Assembly: GCF_003185895.1 (NCBI RefSeq)
Contig: NZ_QHLY01000005.1
Coordinates: 186,001 to 250,000 of the forward strand
Origin: Cryobacterium arcticum
GTDB taxonomy: Bacteria > Actinomycetota > Actinomycetes > Actinomycetales > Microbacteriaceae
Direction: 5' to 3'
DNA length: 64,000 bases
Shown here in pieces: positions 13,670 through 22,296 of this stretch (the first letter of the stretch is position 1; each line of letters begins with the position of its first letter). The translations under genes and the position numbers were made by a program. The notes under the pieces are model-generated. The model had not been told where the DNA came from and did not search any database. It was given only the letters and a program-made list of their open reading frames with translations.

Positions 13670-15418
13670 ATGGACGTCCAGCTGCTCCTCGTGATGACCG
13701 GCGCGTTGATCATCGCCGCCTTCGCCCACCTGCGCGGGCTGCAGGCCGGCATCGTCACGGTCACCCTAGCTGCGGCCATCTCGTTCATCCCCGGCCTGCC
13801 CCGGCTGGAACTCGACCCCGAGCTGATCCTCGGGGTCGTGATCCCGCCGCTGCTCTACTCGGCCACTCTCAACTTCTCCTTCTTCGCATTCGTCAAGAAC
13901 CTGCGCAGCATCCTCGGCCTCGGCGTTGGTCTGGTGGTCTTCACCACCGTAGTGGTGGGCTTCCTCACCTCCTGGCTCTCGCCAGAGCTCGGCCTGGCCG
14001 GCGCGTTCGTGCTGGCGGCCGTGGTCTCGCCGCCGGACTCGGTCACCACGGTCAGCCACGGCCGGGAGATCGGCCTGCCGCGCCGCACGATCTCGATCCT
14101 CACCGGGGAGAGTCTCGTCAACGACGCGGCCGCCCTCACCCTGTTCGCCGTGGCGGTGGCCGCGGTCACCGGCGACAGCGAGTTCATCGAGAACCCGTTC
14201 CTGCTCTTCGCTTGGGAGGCCGTGATCGGCTTGATCCTCGGTGTGGTGATCGGCCGGGTCGTCATCGCCGTGCGCAGCAAGGTGGGCAACCCCACCATCG
14301 AGAGCGGGCTCAACCTCCTGGTGCCCTTCCTGGCCTACTTCGCTGCCGAACAGCTGCACGCTTCCGGCATCATCGCCGTCGTCGCGGCCGGCTTCACCGT
14401 GAGCATGTCGCACTTCCACACCCAGTCCAGCGGTACCCCCTCCACGGCCTACCGCACCCGGCTGCAGGAGTCGGCGCTCTGGCCCGTTGTGGACCTCATC
14501 CTCGAGGCTTTCGTCTTCGCCTACATGGGGCTGCAGTTCCGGTTCGTGCTCGAAGACCTCGCCGACTCGAGTACTCCCACCTGGTCCACCATCGGGCTGG
14601 GCTTGATCGTGCTGCTCGCGGTCGTGCTCTGCCGGTTCGCCTGGGTGTATTTCAGTTACGGCCGGGCCCAGCTCGCCCTGCTGATCTACGCCAAGCGGAT
14701 GGCGGCGAGCCTCGATCCGATGGCCCGGCGGCGGGAGCGACGACGGGGTGGGCCCGACCGCACCGTCGACGGCCGATCGCAGCGGGCGGACAGGTCGCAG
14801 AGGACACAGCGGTCGCAGAGGCCAGACAGCGCTCAGCGGCTGCGCATACAGCAGCGGCTGGACAGCGCGCAGGGGCCGCAGGGGCTGGACAGCACGGGCG
14901 GCCGCGGCGCCGGACGCGGCGGGCGTCCCGGGCCGGGCGGTCGGCAGGGCGCGCGGGACGGCAGCCACATCACGGTGCTCACTCCGCCCGAGAACCTGCT
15001 CGTCTCCTGGACCGGCATGCGCGGCATCATCACCCTCGCCGCGGCCGGAGGCATCCCGCTCACCATCGCCTCCGGGGCGCCGTTCCCCGGCCGCACCATC
15101 ATCCAGACCGTGGCGTTCATCGTGGCGGTCGGCACACTGCTGCTGCAGGGCTCTACGTTGCCGTGGCTGGCGAAGCGGCTGAAGATCGACACCACCGCCG
15201 AAGACGCCGAGGTAGAAGAGGGCAGGGCCGCTGCCCGTGCCGTGGCCGCCATCGCGGTGGCCGGCCGGGACGACCCCACCAGCGGTGAGTACTTCGACCT
15301 GCAGCGCGCCGCCCTCACCGAGGCGGTCATGGCCCGGCAGATCTCCCCCGCCAGCGCCGGCGACGTGCGCCACGAGATCGACTCCCTACAGGCCGGGGTG
15401 ACGCCTCTGCTCGATTAG
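13670..15418 (+). CDS. CPA1-type Na+/H+ antiporter with low-complexity cytoplasmic insert
   Basis: A 582-residue membrane protein with about eleven helices. Antiporter motifs are PPLLYSATLNFS, VVSPPDSVTTV, and GESLVNDAAALTLF with the transport Asp of the ND pair. Residues about 349-437 interrupt the membrane domain with a very basic, Gln/Ser/Asp/Gly-rich stretch containing RSQR, DSAQ and GLDS-like repeats, ahead of the LLVSWTGMRGIITLAAA helix that normally follows a short loop. A short cytoplasmic tail follows the last helix. It exchanges protons for Na+ or K+. A terminator-like hairpin follows the stop at once. Confidence 0.9.
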   Translation: MDVQLLLVMTGALIIAAFAHLRGLQAGIVTVTLAAAISFIPGLPRLELDPELILGVVIPPLLYSATLNFSFFAFVKNLRSILGLGVGLVVFTTVVVGFLTSWLSPELGLAGAFVLAAVVSPPDSVTTVSHGREIGLPRRTISILTGESLVNDAAALTLFAVAVAAVTGDSEFIENPFLLFAWEAVIGLILGVVIGRVVIAVRSKVGNPTIESGLNLLVPFLAYFAAEQLHASGIIAVVAAGFTVSMSHFHTQSSGTPSTAYRTRLQESALWPVVDLILEAFVFAYMGLQFRFVLEDLADSSTPTWSTIGLGLIVLLAVVLCRFAWVYFSYGRAQLALLIYAKRMAASLDPMARRRERRRGGPDRTVDGRSQRADRSQRTQRSQRPDSAQRLRIQQRLDSAQGPQGLDSTGGRGAGRGGRPGPGGRQGARDGSHITVLTPPENLLVSWTGMRGIITLAAAGGIPLTIASGAPFPGRTIIQTVAFIVAVGTLLLQGSTLPWLAKRLKIDTTAEDAEVEEGRAAARAVAAIAVAGRDDPTSGEYFDLQRAALTEAVMARQISPASAGDVRHEIDSLQAGVTPLLD

Positions 15419-15419
15419 C

Positions 15420-15460
15420 GGCGGCGCTCGGCGGCTGCGCCTCAGTCGCCGAGTGCCGCC
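15420..15460 (+). terminator. Terminator hairpin after the antiporter gene
   Basis: A 14-base stem, 15420-15433 paired with 15447-15460, contains one G-U pair and has a 13-base loop. It starts one base after the TAG stop. There is no T-tract, as is common in high-GC actinobacteria. Confidence 0.75.
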
Positions 15461-15477
15461 GGGCGACACCGAATAAT

Positions 15478-15543
15478 CTGCGGTCGCAGGCCACCTGGCG
15501 TGGCCCGGCGGAGGAAAACACCGGCGCCGCAGATGAGTTTTTT
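15478..15543 (+). other. Structured leader RNA candidate or second terminator before ald
   Basis: CTGCGG (15478-15483) pairs with CCGCAG (15527-15532) and encloses a perfect hairpin GGCCAC-CTGGC-GTGGCC plus a weaker CCGG arm around GGAGGAAAACA. This three-way shape is followed by TTTTTT (15538-15543). It may be a leftover intrinsic terminator, or an attenuator of the alanine dehydrogenase gene whose ATG is 115 bases further on. I do not recognise a known riboswitch here. Confidence 0.4.
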
Positions 15544-15657
15544 CGTGATTCTTCGGTGGAAACGTCTCTGAAACAGGAAGAAAGCAAGATTTCCTGCAGG
15601 GACCAGTCGATTGTTCGGACTGATCCGCATCCATCCCTCTTCTCACCTGGAGCAATC

Positions 15658-16761
15658 ATGCGCGTCGGAGTCCCTAGCGAAATCAAGAACAACGAGAACC
15701 GGGTGGCCATCACCCCCGCGGGAGTGTCCGAACTCACCCGCCGCGGCCACGAGGTCTTCATCCAGCAGGGCGCGGGGCTGGGCTCCTCCATCACCGACGA
15801 CGCCTACACGCTGGCCGGAGCCACCATCCTCGGCACCGCGGCCGAGGTCTGGGCCACCGCCGAGCTACTGATCAAGGTGAAGGAACCCATCGCCGCCGAG
15901 TATGGCTACCTCCGCGCCGACCAGGTGCTCTTCACCTATCTGCACCTGGCCGCCGACCGCGCCCAGACCGAGGCGCTGCTCGCCTCCGGCACCACCGCGA
16001 TCGCGTACGAGACCGTGCAGTTGCCGGGCCGCGCTCTGCCCCTGCTCTCCCCGATGAGCGAGGTCGCCGGGCGGCTGGCCACCCAGGTGGGCGCGTACCA
16101 CCTGATGAGCGCGGCCGGCGGGCGAGGCATCCTGCTCGGCGGCGTGCCCGGCACCCCCAAGGCCAAGGTCGTCGTGATCGGCGGCGGCGTCGCCGGCGAG
16201 CACGCCGCCGCCAACGCGCTGGGCATGGGCGCCGACGTCACCATCATCGACCTCTCGGTGCCGCGCCTGCGCGAGCTCGAGAACCGCTTCGAGGGCAAGG
16301 TCCAGACCCGGGTGTCGACCGCCTACGAGATCGCCGCCCAACTCGCCGATGCCGACCTCGTGATCGGGTCGGTGTTGATCCCGGGCGCCGCCGCACCCAA
16401 GCTCGTCACCGACGCAATGGTCGCCGGTATGAAGCAGGGCTCCGTGCTCGTGGACATCGCCATCGACCAGGGCGGCTGCTTCGAGGGCTCACGGCCCACC
16501 ACGCACGACGAACCCACTTTCGCCGTGCACGGCTCGGTCTACTACTGCGTCGCCAACATGCCCGGAGCCGTGCCGGAGACCTCCACCCGGGCGCTCACCA
16601 ACGCCACCCTGCCCTACGTGATCGCGCTCGCCGACAAGGGCTGGGAACTGGCCATCGCCGATGACGCCGCGCTCGAAGCGGGCCTGAATATCCACGCCGG
16701 CACCGTCACCAACGCCGGTGTGACCGCAGCGCTCGGCCTGCCCCTGGCGACCGCCCACTAA
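15658..16761 (+). CDS. ald: Alanine dehydrogenase
   Basis: A 367-residue NAD+-dependent enzyme converting L-alanine to pyruvate and ammonia, and the reverse. It starts [20 protein letters not shown], with substrate-binding Arg15 and Lys75 (VKEP) and catalytic His96 (YLHLAAD). The NAD-binding glycine motif is [14 protein letters not shown], and the family signature [18 protein letters not shown] follows. I chose the ATG at 15658 over the longer open frame because it matches the family N terminus exactly and has CTGGAG 7 bases upstream. It is monocistronic, with a hairpin directly after the stop. Confidence 0.95.
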   Translation: MRVGVPSEIKNNENRVAITPAGVSELTRRGHEVFIQQGAGLGSSITDDAYTLAGATILGTAAEVWATAELLIKVKEPIAAEYGYLRADQVLFTYLHLAADRAQTEALLASGTTAIAYETVQLPGRALPLLSPMSEVAGRLATQVGAYHLMSAAGGRGILLGGVPGTPKAKVVVIGGGVAGEHAAANALGMGADVTIIDLSVPRLRELENRFEGKVQTRVSTAYEIAAQLADADLVIGSVLIPGAAAPKLVTDAMVAGMKQGSVLVDIAIDQGGCFEGSRPTTHDEPTFAVHGSVYYCVANMPGAVPETSTRALTNATLPYVIALADKGWELAIADDAALEAGLNIHAGTVTNAGVTAALGLPLATAH

Positions 16762-16807
16762 GCGAGGTGCGCGGGTCAGGCGCCGCTTCGCCAGTGGCGC
16801 GCCTCGC
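16762..16807 (+). terminator. Terminator-like hairpin after ald
   Basis: GCGAGGTGCGC (16762-16772) pairs with GCGCGCCTCGC (16797-16807) with one G-U pair and a 24-base loop that itself has short stems. It begins immediately after the stop codon. Confidence 0.6.
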
Positions 16808-16937
16808 GCGCACCGGCGCCTTGCCCGCGAATCGCTCGCACCGGCGTCTCGCGCACTCAGCCCGGCATCCCGGCGGCGCGAACCGGGCGGGCGCGCTATG
16901 GTCGTGGCGAACACAGGCACCCCCGAGGAGGCCGGCC

Positions 16938-17378
16938 ATGACCGTCGGATTGACAATCACGCGCACCATCGCCGCTCCGCCCGAACGCGTCTTTGCGGCC
17001 TGGACTCGGCCGGAGGACTTCGCCGGATGGTTCGGCGGTGACGCGGTGAAGGTTCCGGCCGACACCGTGGTGATGGATGTGCGACCGGGCGGCCGGTGGA
17101 CCGCCGAGATGCGGGTGCCCGACGGCAGCACGATCTACTGGCACGGCCGTTACACCGAGGTGGACCCGCCCCGGCGGCTGGCGTTCACCATGGACGACGA
17201 CCCGGCGAGTGACACCACCGACCCCGTCGTGGTCACCTTCGCTCCGGCAGCCGGCGGCACCGAGATGCGTCTCACCCAGCCCCGCGACGATCTCACCGAC
17301 GAACAGCTCGGCCAAACCCTGATCGGCTACAACTCATTCTTCGACAGCATGGAGATCCTGCTCGCCGGTCGCGACTGA
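16938..17378 (+). CDS. SRPBCC-domain protein (AHSA1/CalC-type)
   Basis: A 146-residue START-like/AHSA1 domain: ITRTIAAPPERVFAAWTRPEDFAGWFG at the front, DVRPGGRWTAEMRVPDGS in the middle and the closing helix GYNSFFDSMEILLAG. These helix-grip folds bind hydrophobic ligands or stabilise proteins. In this size class no enzymatic function can be given. The ATG at 16938 follows CGAGGAGG. The gene is convergent with the FMN reductase gene, 15 bases away. Confidence 0.85.
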   Translation: MTVGLTITRTIAAPPERVFAAWTRPEDFAGWFGGDAVKVPADTVVMDVRPGGRWTAEMRVPDGSTIYWHGRYTEVDPPRRLAFTMDDDPASDTTDPVVVTFAPAAGGTEMRLTQPRDDLTDEQLGQTLIGYNSFFDSMEILLAGRD

Positions 17379-17393
17379 CCCGCGCCGCGCGGC

Positions 17394-17942
17394 TCAGGCC
17401 ACGTCGACGGCGGGCACCAACGCGGCGAGGGCGGCCAGCTGGGCGACCAGCGCCCGCTCGTGCCGCTCAGACGGCAGAAAGACCTCGTCCACGATGTGCT
17501 CGGCGACCCAGGCGATCTCCACGTTGGCGGCGAGGACCCGCATACCCAGGTTCACCAGCACCGGCTGCAGCGCCGTCACCGCGCGGGTGCCGCCGGAGAG
17601 CCCGCCGTAACTCACCAGCCCCACCGGCTTGCCCGCCCACTCACCGTGCAGGTGGTTGATCGCGTTCTTCAGCGGGGCGCTGAAGCTGTGGTTGTACTCG
17701 GGCAGCACGAAGATCACCGCATCCGCGGCCTCCACCCGGCGGCTCCACTCCCAGGTGAGTTCGCTGGTGTACTGCTTGAGGCGCGGATGGTGTGGCTCGG
17801 CCAGCATCGGCAGCACAAACGCCGCGAGGTCCACCACATCCACCTCGGCCGTGGTCTGCCGCGCCGACTCGGCCACCCACTCGCCCACCGGCCCACCGGC
17901 CCGGCCCGACCGGGTGCTCGCGATCACCACCATCAGTCTCAT
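17394..17942 (-). CDS. NADPH-dependent FMN reductase-family protein
   Basis: A 182-residue flavodoxin-fold protein. It has the FMN phosphate loop MVVIASTRSGRAGGPVGEWV, the PEYNHSFSAPLKNAINHL motif typical of the SsuE/ArsH-like NADPH:FMN reductases, and VSYGGLSGGTRAV. It should reduce FMN or quinones with NAD(P)H in the cytoplasm. It overlaps the stop of the IclR gene by four bases (ATGA) and so is translated with it. It may supply reduced flavin for the catabolic operon on the other side of IclR, but that operon holds no flavin-dependent monooxygenase in this window. Confidence 0.85.
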   Translation of the reverse strand: MRLMVVIASTRSGRAGGPVGEWVAESARQTTAEVDVVDLAAFVLPMLAEPHHPRLKQYTSELTWEWSRRVEAADAVIFVLPEYNHSFSAPLKNAINHLHGEWAGKPVGLVSYGGLSGGTRAVTALQPVLVNLGMRVLAANVEIAWVAEHIVDEVFLPSERHERALVAQLAALAALVPAVDVA

Positions 17943-18745
17943 CTGGCCACGATCTCTCGCACGGGCCGCGCATCCCAGCGCGCCCAATCGGCACTGATTC
18001 CCTCGGCTGCGCGCAGCAACTGCGGCAGGTAGTCGTCGACCAGGGTCTGCATGCTGGTCTCATAGGCGTGGGTGTTGAGGTTGACGGCCGCGACGACCTC
18101 ACCCGCGCCATTGCGGATGGGCGCCGCGACCGACCGGATGGCCGGAGCCAGCTGTTGGTCGGTGATCGCCCAGCCGCGCTGCCGCACCTCGGCGAGCGCC
18201 GCGTCGATCTCGGCTCGATCGGGCGCCCAGACCGCGGTCACCGGCGAGCGGCTCGGCTCCGCGAGCGTCGCGTCGAGCGCGTGCGGTTCGAGCCAGGCCA
18301 GCAGCACCTTGCCGAGCGACGTGGGCACGGCGGGAAACCGGGTGCCGATCGTGACCGACAGCGCCACCAGTTTGGGCACGGCCACCCGGGCCACGTAGAC
18401 CACGTCGGAGCCGTCGAGCTGCGCCACCGAGCAGGATTCGTGTACGCGTTCGCTCAGCTCGGTGAGGTGCGGCCGCGACAGTTCCCAGATGTTGCTCGAG
18501 CAGACGTAGGCCATGCCGAGCTCGAGCACCCGGGGAGTGAGGCTGAAGCCGTCGTCGTCGCTTCGCACGTAGCCGAGCTCGGCGAGGGTGATCAGGATGC
18601 GCCGCGCGGTCGGCCGGGCCAGCCCGGTCACGGCCGCCACCTCGCTGAGGTTCATCCGGGGCCGCTCGGGCGCAAACGCTTTGAGCACGTCAAGCCCCCG
18701 GGCGATGGCCTCGATGAAATCGGGGCTCTCGGTGTCGCGTGCCAT
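17939..18745 (-). CDS. IclR-family transcriptional regulator
   Basis: A 268-residue regulator. The N-terminal winged helix is AIARGLDVLKAFAPERPRMNLSEVAAVTGLARPTARRIL, and the C-terminal IclR effector domain includes YVARVAVPKLVALSVTIGTRFPAVPTSLGKVLLA, like PcaR/PobR-type aromatic regulators. I chose the ATG at 18745. It is divergent from the five-gene operon starting at 18874, and the perfect TGTCCGC-CCA-GCGGACA repeat between them is its probable operator. The effector is probably an aromatic acid or a ring-cleavage product. Confidence 0.88.
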   Translation of the reverse strand: MARDTESPDFIEAIARGLDVLKAFAPERPRMNLSEVAAVTGLARPTARRILITLAELGYVRSDDDGFSLTPRVLELGMAYVCSSNIWELSRPHLTELSERVHESCSVAQLDGSDVVYVARVAVPKLVALSVTIGTRFPAVPTSLGKVLLAWLEPHALDATLAEPSRSPVTAVWAPDRAEIDAALAEVRQRGWAITDQQLAPAIRSVAAPIRNGAGEVVAAVNLNTHAYETSMQTLVDDYLPQLLRAAEGISADWARWDARPVREIVAR

Positions 18746-18833
18746 CTCGCCTCCGTACCCGTCGGTCGGGACGGGAGAATTCGCCCCCGGGCCCCTTGAC
18801 CGTCGATCGCTTCTAGGGTTCACTATAGATCAA

Positions 18834-18850
18834 TGTCCGCCCAGCGGACA
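18834..18850. promoter_or_regulatory. IclR operator
   Basis: TGTCCGC (18834-18840) and GCGGACA (18844-18850) form a perfect inverted repeat with a 3-base spacer, just downstream of a TATAGA (18824-18829) that could be the -10 of the catabolic operon. IclR-family sites commonly have this TnCCGC/GCGGnA shape. Confidence 0.72.
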
Positions 18851-18873
18851 GTCGTCCGAAAAACCGAAAGGCA

Positions 18874-20136
18874 ATGATGCCTCACGCTTTCGTCCCGACG
18901 TCGACCCCGACGCCGACCGAGTCCTCGAGCAATACCGACGCGCCCGTCGATCAGGCCGGCCCGCTCGACGGGCTCCTGGTGGCCGACTTCTCCCGCGTGC
19001 TCGCCGGGCCGTACTCCACCCAGCTGATGGGCGATCTGGGTGCCACCATCGTGAAGGTCGAGGGGCCGGCCGGCGACGAGACCCGCGACTGGGCGCCCCC
19101 GGCCCGCGACGGCGTGTCCACTTACTACCTGGGCGTGAATCGCAACAAGCGCAGCGTCACCCTCAACCTCGCCGATGCCGGTGACCGTTCCCTCGCCCAG
19201 GAGCTCGCCCGCAGGGCCGACATTGTGATCGAGAACTTCAAGCCGGGCGGCCTGGCCAAGTTCGGCCTGGACTATGCCTCGGTGCGGGCCGAAAACCCGA
19301 CCGTGATCTACGCCTCGATCAGCGGCTTCGGCGCCGCCGGCGGTGCCGCGTTGCCGGGCTACGACCTGATCGTGCAGGCCATGAGCGGCCTGATGAGCCT
19401 CACCGGCGACGCCGATGGCACCCCGTTCCGCAGCGGGGTCTCGGTCTTCGACGTGATGACGGGCATGCAGGCCACCGTGGGCATCCTCGCCGCCCTCAAC
19501 CACCGCAACAGCACCGGCCAGGGTCAGCTGGTGCAGGTCAACCTGCTCTCCACCGCCCTCTCGGCCATGGCCAACCACAGCTCCACCTACGTCGCCGGCG
19601 GCACCGTGCCGTTCCGGATGGGCAACGCCCACCCCAGCCTCTTCCCCTACGAACCCCTGCCCGCCAGCGACGGCGACATCGTGATCGTGGCCGCCAACGA
19701 CACGCAGTTCGTGCGGCTGGCCACCGCGCTCGGCCACCCGGAGTGGGCCGACGACGACAGGTTCGCTCGTACGGTGGCCCGCAACGAGAACCGGAACGAC
19801 CTGCGCCCCCTGCTCGTGGCCGCGCTCGCCGGTAAAACCACCGCCGAGTGGTTCGACGAGCTCACCCGGGCCGGGGTGGCCTGCGGACCGATCAACACCA
19901 TCGACGGCGGAGTGGCTCTGGCCGAACGACTGGGCCTCGACCCCGTGGTGCAGGTCGGCGAGGGCGACTCCGCCATCCCCATGGTGCGCAACCCCATCGA
20001 CTTCTCCCTCACCCCCGCCCGGTACCTCTCGCCGCCGCCGACCCTGGGCCAGGATGCCGCCGAGATTCGCGCCTGGCTGTCCCAGCCCAACTCCGAACAC
20101 CGTGCGACCCCCTACGAGAGCGAGTTCGACCTGTGA
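18874..20136 (+). CDS. CaiB/BaiF-type (family III) CoA-transferase
   Basis: A 420-residue family III CoA-transferase. LVADFSRVLAGPYSTQLMGDLGATIVKVEGP is the family opening, and Asp164 in GYDLIVQAMSGLM is the expected catalytic residue that forms the mixed anhydride/thioester. The NHRNSTGQGQLVQVNLL segment is also typical. It moves CoA between a donor acyl-CoA and an organic acid. A 30-residue Thr/Pro/Ser-rich N terminus precedes the fold, so the real start may be further in. Its stop overlaps the GTG of the citryl-CoA-lyase-like gene, so the acid it activates is probably the substrate of that lyase. Confidence 0.88.
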   Translation: MMPHAFVPTSTPTPTESSSNTDAPVDQAGPLDGLLVADFSRVLAGPYSTQLMGDLGATIVKVEGPAGDETRDWAPPARDGVSTYYLGVNRNKRSVTLNLADAGDRSLAQELARRADIVIENFKPGGLAKFGLDYASVRAENPTVIYASISGFGAAGGAALPGYDLIVQAMSGLMSLTGDADGTPFRSGVSVFDVMTGMQATVGILAALNHRNSTGQGQLVQVNLLSTALSAMANHSSTYVAGGTVPFRMGNAHPSLFPYEPLPASDGDIVIVAANDTQFVRLATALGHPEWADDDRFARTVARNENRNDLRPLLVAALAGKTTAEWFDELTRAGVACGPINTIDGGVALAERLGLDPVVQVGEGDSAIPMVRNPIDFSLTPARYLSPPPTLGQDAAEIRAWLSQPNSEHRATPYESEFDL

Positions 20137-20930
20137 CCGACTACCCCACCGGCCTGGGCACCAGCGACCGCGACACCATCTCCCTGCTCGGCCACGACCT
20201 GGCCGGCGAGCTGCTCGGCACGGTCACCTTCGGCGAACTCGCCTTCTGGCTCGCCACCCAGCAGCGCCCCACTCCACAGCAGTTGCGGGTATTCGAGGCC
20301 GTGCTGGTGTCGCTGGCCGACCACGGCTTCACCCCCACCGCCATCGCCGCCCGGCTCACCTATTACTCCGCGCCCGACTCCCTGCAGGGCGCCATCGCGG
20401 CCGGGCTGCTCGGCGGCGGAAGCCGGTTCCTCGGCGTGACCGAAGACACCGGCAAATTCCTGCACACCGCCCTCGCCGGGCTCGGCGACACCACCGCCTT
20501 CACCGACGACGACTGGGATGCCGCGGCGCTCACCCTGCTCACCGAGACGAAGCAGCTCGGCCGCCGAGTGCCCGGCCTCGGCCACCCGGTGCACAAGGTA
20601 CGCGACCCGCGCACGGTCGTGATCATCCGCATCGCCGAGGAGGAGGGTGTGCGCGGGCCGCACCTGCGCCTGTTCGAGGCGATCGGCCGCACCAACGCCC
20701 TGGTGCTCGGCAAGGAGCTGCCCCTGAACGGCGCTGGCGTGGCAGGAGCCGCGCTGGCCGACCTCGGCCTGCCGATCGACCTGCTGCGCGGCTTCGCCCT
20801 GCTCGCCCGCACCGCCGGCCTGATCGGGCACCTCGCCGAGGAACGCGTCAACCCGATCGCCCCGGCCATCTACGCCGAGGTCGACCGCAACGCCGTGTAC
20901 GTGCCCAGCGCCGCCGCATCCGCCGAATAG
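20133..20930 (+). CDS. Citryl-CoA lyase / citrate synthase-like protein
   Basis: A 265-residue protein of the citrate synthase superfamily, shorter than citrate synthase (about 370-430). It has GLGHPVHKVRDPR (His151, His154, Asp158 region) and LIGHLAEE in the C-terminal part, as in citryl-CoA lyases that cleave citryl-CoA to acetyl-CoA and oxaloacetate. It starts at GTG 20133 within the CoA-transferase stop (GTGA). The pairing with a CoA-transferase copies the logic of citrate lyase, activation then retro-Claisen/aldol cleavage, but next to a ring-cleavage dioxygenase. The true substrate is therefore probably a citrate-like product of aromatic degradation. Confidence 0.8.
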   Translation: MTDYPTGLGTSDRDTISLLGHDLAGELLGTVTFGELAFWLATQQRPTPQQLRVFEAVLVSLADHGFTPTAIAARLTYYSAPDSLQGAIAAGLLGGGSRFLGVTEDTGKFLHTALAGLGDTTAFTDDDWDAAALTLLTETKQLGRRVPGLGHPVHKVRDPRTVVIIRIAEEEGVRGPHLRLFEAIGRTNALVLGKELPLNGAGVAGAALADLGLPIDLLRGFALLARTAGLIGHLAEERVNPIAPAIYAEVDRNAVYVPSAAASAE

Positions 20931-20960
20931 TCCGTAAAAGCACGTCTCGAAGGAGAGAAG

Positions 20961-21821
20961 ATGGCCACTCTGAGTGCGGTGCTCGCCACCACGCACCACC
21001 CGTTCTACCTCAAGGCCACCACGGCGCCGCCCGAGGAGCGGATGCCGCAGGCCGACGAGTGGAAGCGCAAGGTGGAGGCGTACCGGGAGACGCTCACCGT
21101 GGCCAAACCCGACATCCTGGTGATGGTCGGCGCCGACCACTTCCACCAGTTCTTCTCCGATAACTACCCCACCTTCCTCATCGGCAAACAGCCGATGTAC
21201 GACGCCACCTTCTACAACGAGACCCGCGAGTTCGGCCTGCCCACCTTTCTGCTGCAGGGCCACGAGGAACTCTCCGGCTACATGCTTCAGGGCCTGCTCG
21301 ACCGCGGCTTCGACTTCTCGGTCAGCCACGAACTCAAGATCGACCACTCGATCATCTGCCCGATCATCACCACCCGGCCAGATGCCGACCTGCCGATCGT
21401 GCCGATCTACACGAACATCTTCGCTCCCCCGCTGCCCAGCCCGAAGCGGTTCTGGGACCTGGGGCGGGCCATCCGTTCGATCATCGACGAGTGGCCGAGC
21501 GACCTGCGGGTGGCCGCGGTGGGCAGCGGGCACCTCTCGCTCGAGCTCGGCGGGCCGCGCCAGTTCGGCGAGACCGGGCCCGACCCCGAGTTCGACCTGC
21601 AGGCCATCGAGTGGCTGCGCACCGGCGACATCGACGGCATCCTCGCCAACGTCACCCACGAGAGCATGGCCGGCGCCGGCAACGCCACGCACGGTTTCAT
21701 GGACCTGATCCTGATGATGGGCATCGCCGGTCCGATCGAGGCGTCGTACGTCGACAGTCTCGACTTGTTCCACACCCGCGAGGCCTATGTGACCTGGTAC
21801 CCGGAGGGGGCGCCGTCGTGA
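20961..21821 (+). CDS. LigB-type extradiol ring-cleavage dioxygenase, catalytic subunit
   Basis: A 286-residue type II extradiol dioxygenase. His12/His13 in TTHHPFY and His59/His61 in VGADHFHQFF are the probable iron ligands and acid/base. GSGHLSLELGGPRQF and the C-terminal TWYPEG are typical of LigB/PmdB and DODA relatives. Fe(II)-dependent meta cleavage of a catechol-type ring is the expected reaction. It has a good AAGGAGAG ribosome binding site and overlaps the LigA-like gene by four bases, so the two subunits are made together. Confidence 0.85.
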   Translation: MATLSAVLATTHHPFYLKATTAPPEERMPQADEWKRKVEAYRETLTVAKPDILVMVGADHFHQFFSDNYPTFLIGKQPMYDATFYNETREFGLPTFLLQGHEELSGYMLQGLLDRGFDFSVSHELKIDHSIICPIITTRPDADLPIVPIYTNIFAPPLPSPKRFWDLGRAIRSIIDEWPSDLRVAAVGSGHLSLELGGPRQFGETGPDPEFDLQAIEWLRTGDIDGILANVTHESMAGAGNATHGFMDLILMMGIAGPIEASYVDSLDLFHTREAYVTWYPEGAPS

Positions 21822-22183
21822 GCATCTACTACGTGAACAAATTCCTCTTCCAGGTCGACGGTGACCCGGAGCTGCTCGCCCGGTACAAGGCCGACCCGGC
21901 CGAACTGGTGGCCTGGTGGGAGACCGAGCGCGGGCCATGGCTGAACCGGGTGGAACGCACCACCTGGCTGGGCTTCACCGAGACCGAACGCCGCGCGCTC
22001 GTCGGGCACGACTACGTGACCCTGTTCGAGCTCGGCGCGCACTTCTTCCTCTCGCTCACGATCTTCATCGCCCTGTACGACGCCGACTACGCCGCCCGCT
22101 CCGGCCCGCTGTCGTTCCAACGGGAGTACGCCGCCAACCTCGCGCACTGGATGGGCAAGGAGTACCCGAGCGTGGCCCTGTAG
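21818..22183 (+). CDS. LigA-like small subunit of the extradiol dioxygenase
   Basis: A 121-residue helical protein starting at GTG 21818 inside the stop of the LigB-like gene (GTGA). Residues 14-70 follow the LigA pattern: a run like DPELLARYKADP, then GFTETERRALVGHDYVTLFELGAHFF. In LigAB the small subunit caps the active site of LigB. It ends with GKEYPSVAL rather than the usual short tail. The overlapping start and fixed order support an alpha2beta2 dioxygenase of the protocatechuate 4,5-, gallate or related type. Confidence 0.78.
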   Translation: MSIYYVNKFLFQVDGDPELLARYKADPAELVAWWETERGPWLNRVERTTWLGFTETERRALVGHDYVTLFELGAHFFLSLTIFIALYDADYAARSGPLSFQREYAANLAHWMGKEYPSVAL

Positions 22184-22296
22184 CCACGCTCACCCGGCAC
22201 CACTCGTATCGGCACCGCACGCATCTGCACTCGCACCGCCGCAGCACCCGCACTCGTTCCGCTCTCACTCGTCCGACTAAGGCAAAGGAGCCCACC

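Noticed and set aside
13766-15373. A 535-codon minus-strand frame opposite the antiporter gene
   Set aside because: The translation is Arg/Gly/Glu/Asp/His-rich without motifs, while the plus strand encodes clear antiporter helices and the ND motif.
20112-21938. A 608-codon minus-strand frame across the lyase and dioxygenase genes
   Set aside because: It crosses two well-supported plus-strand genes and translates to Val/Gly/Glu/Arg-rich sequence with no recognisable domain.
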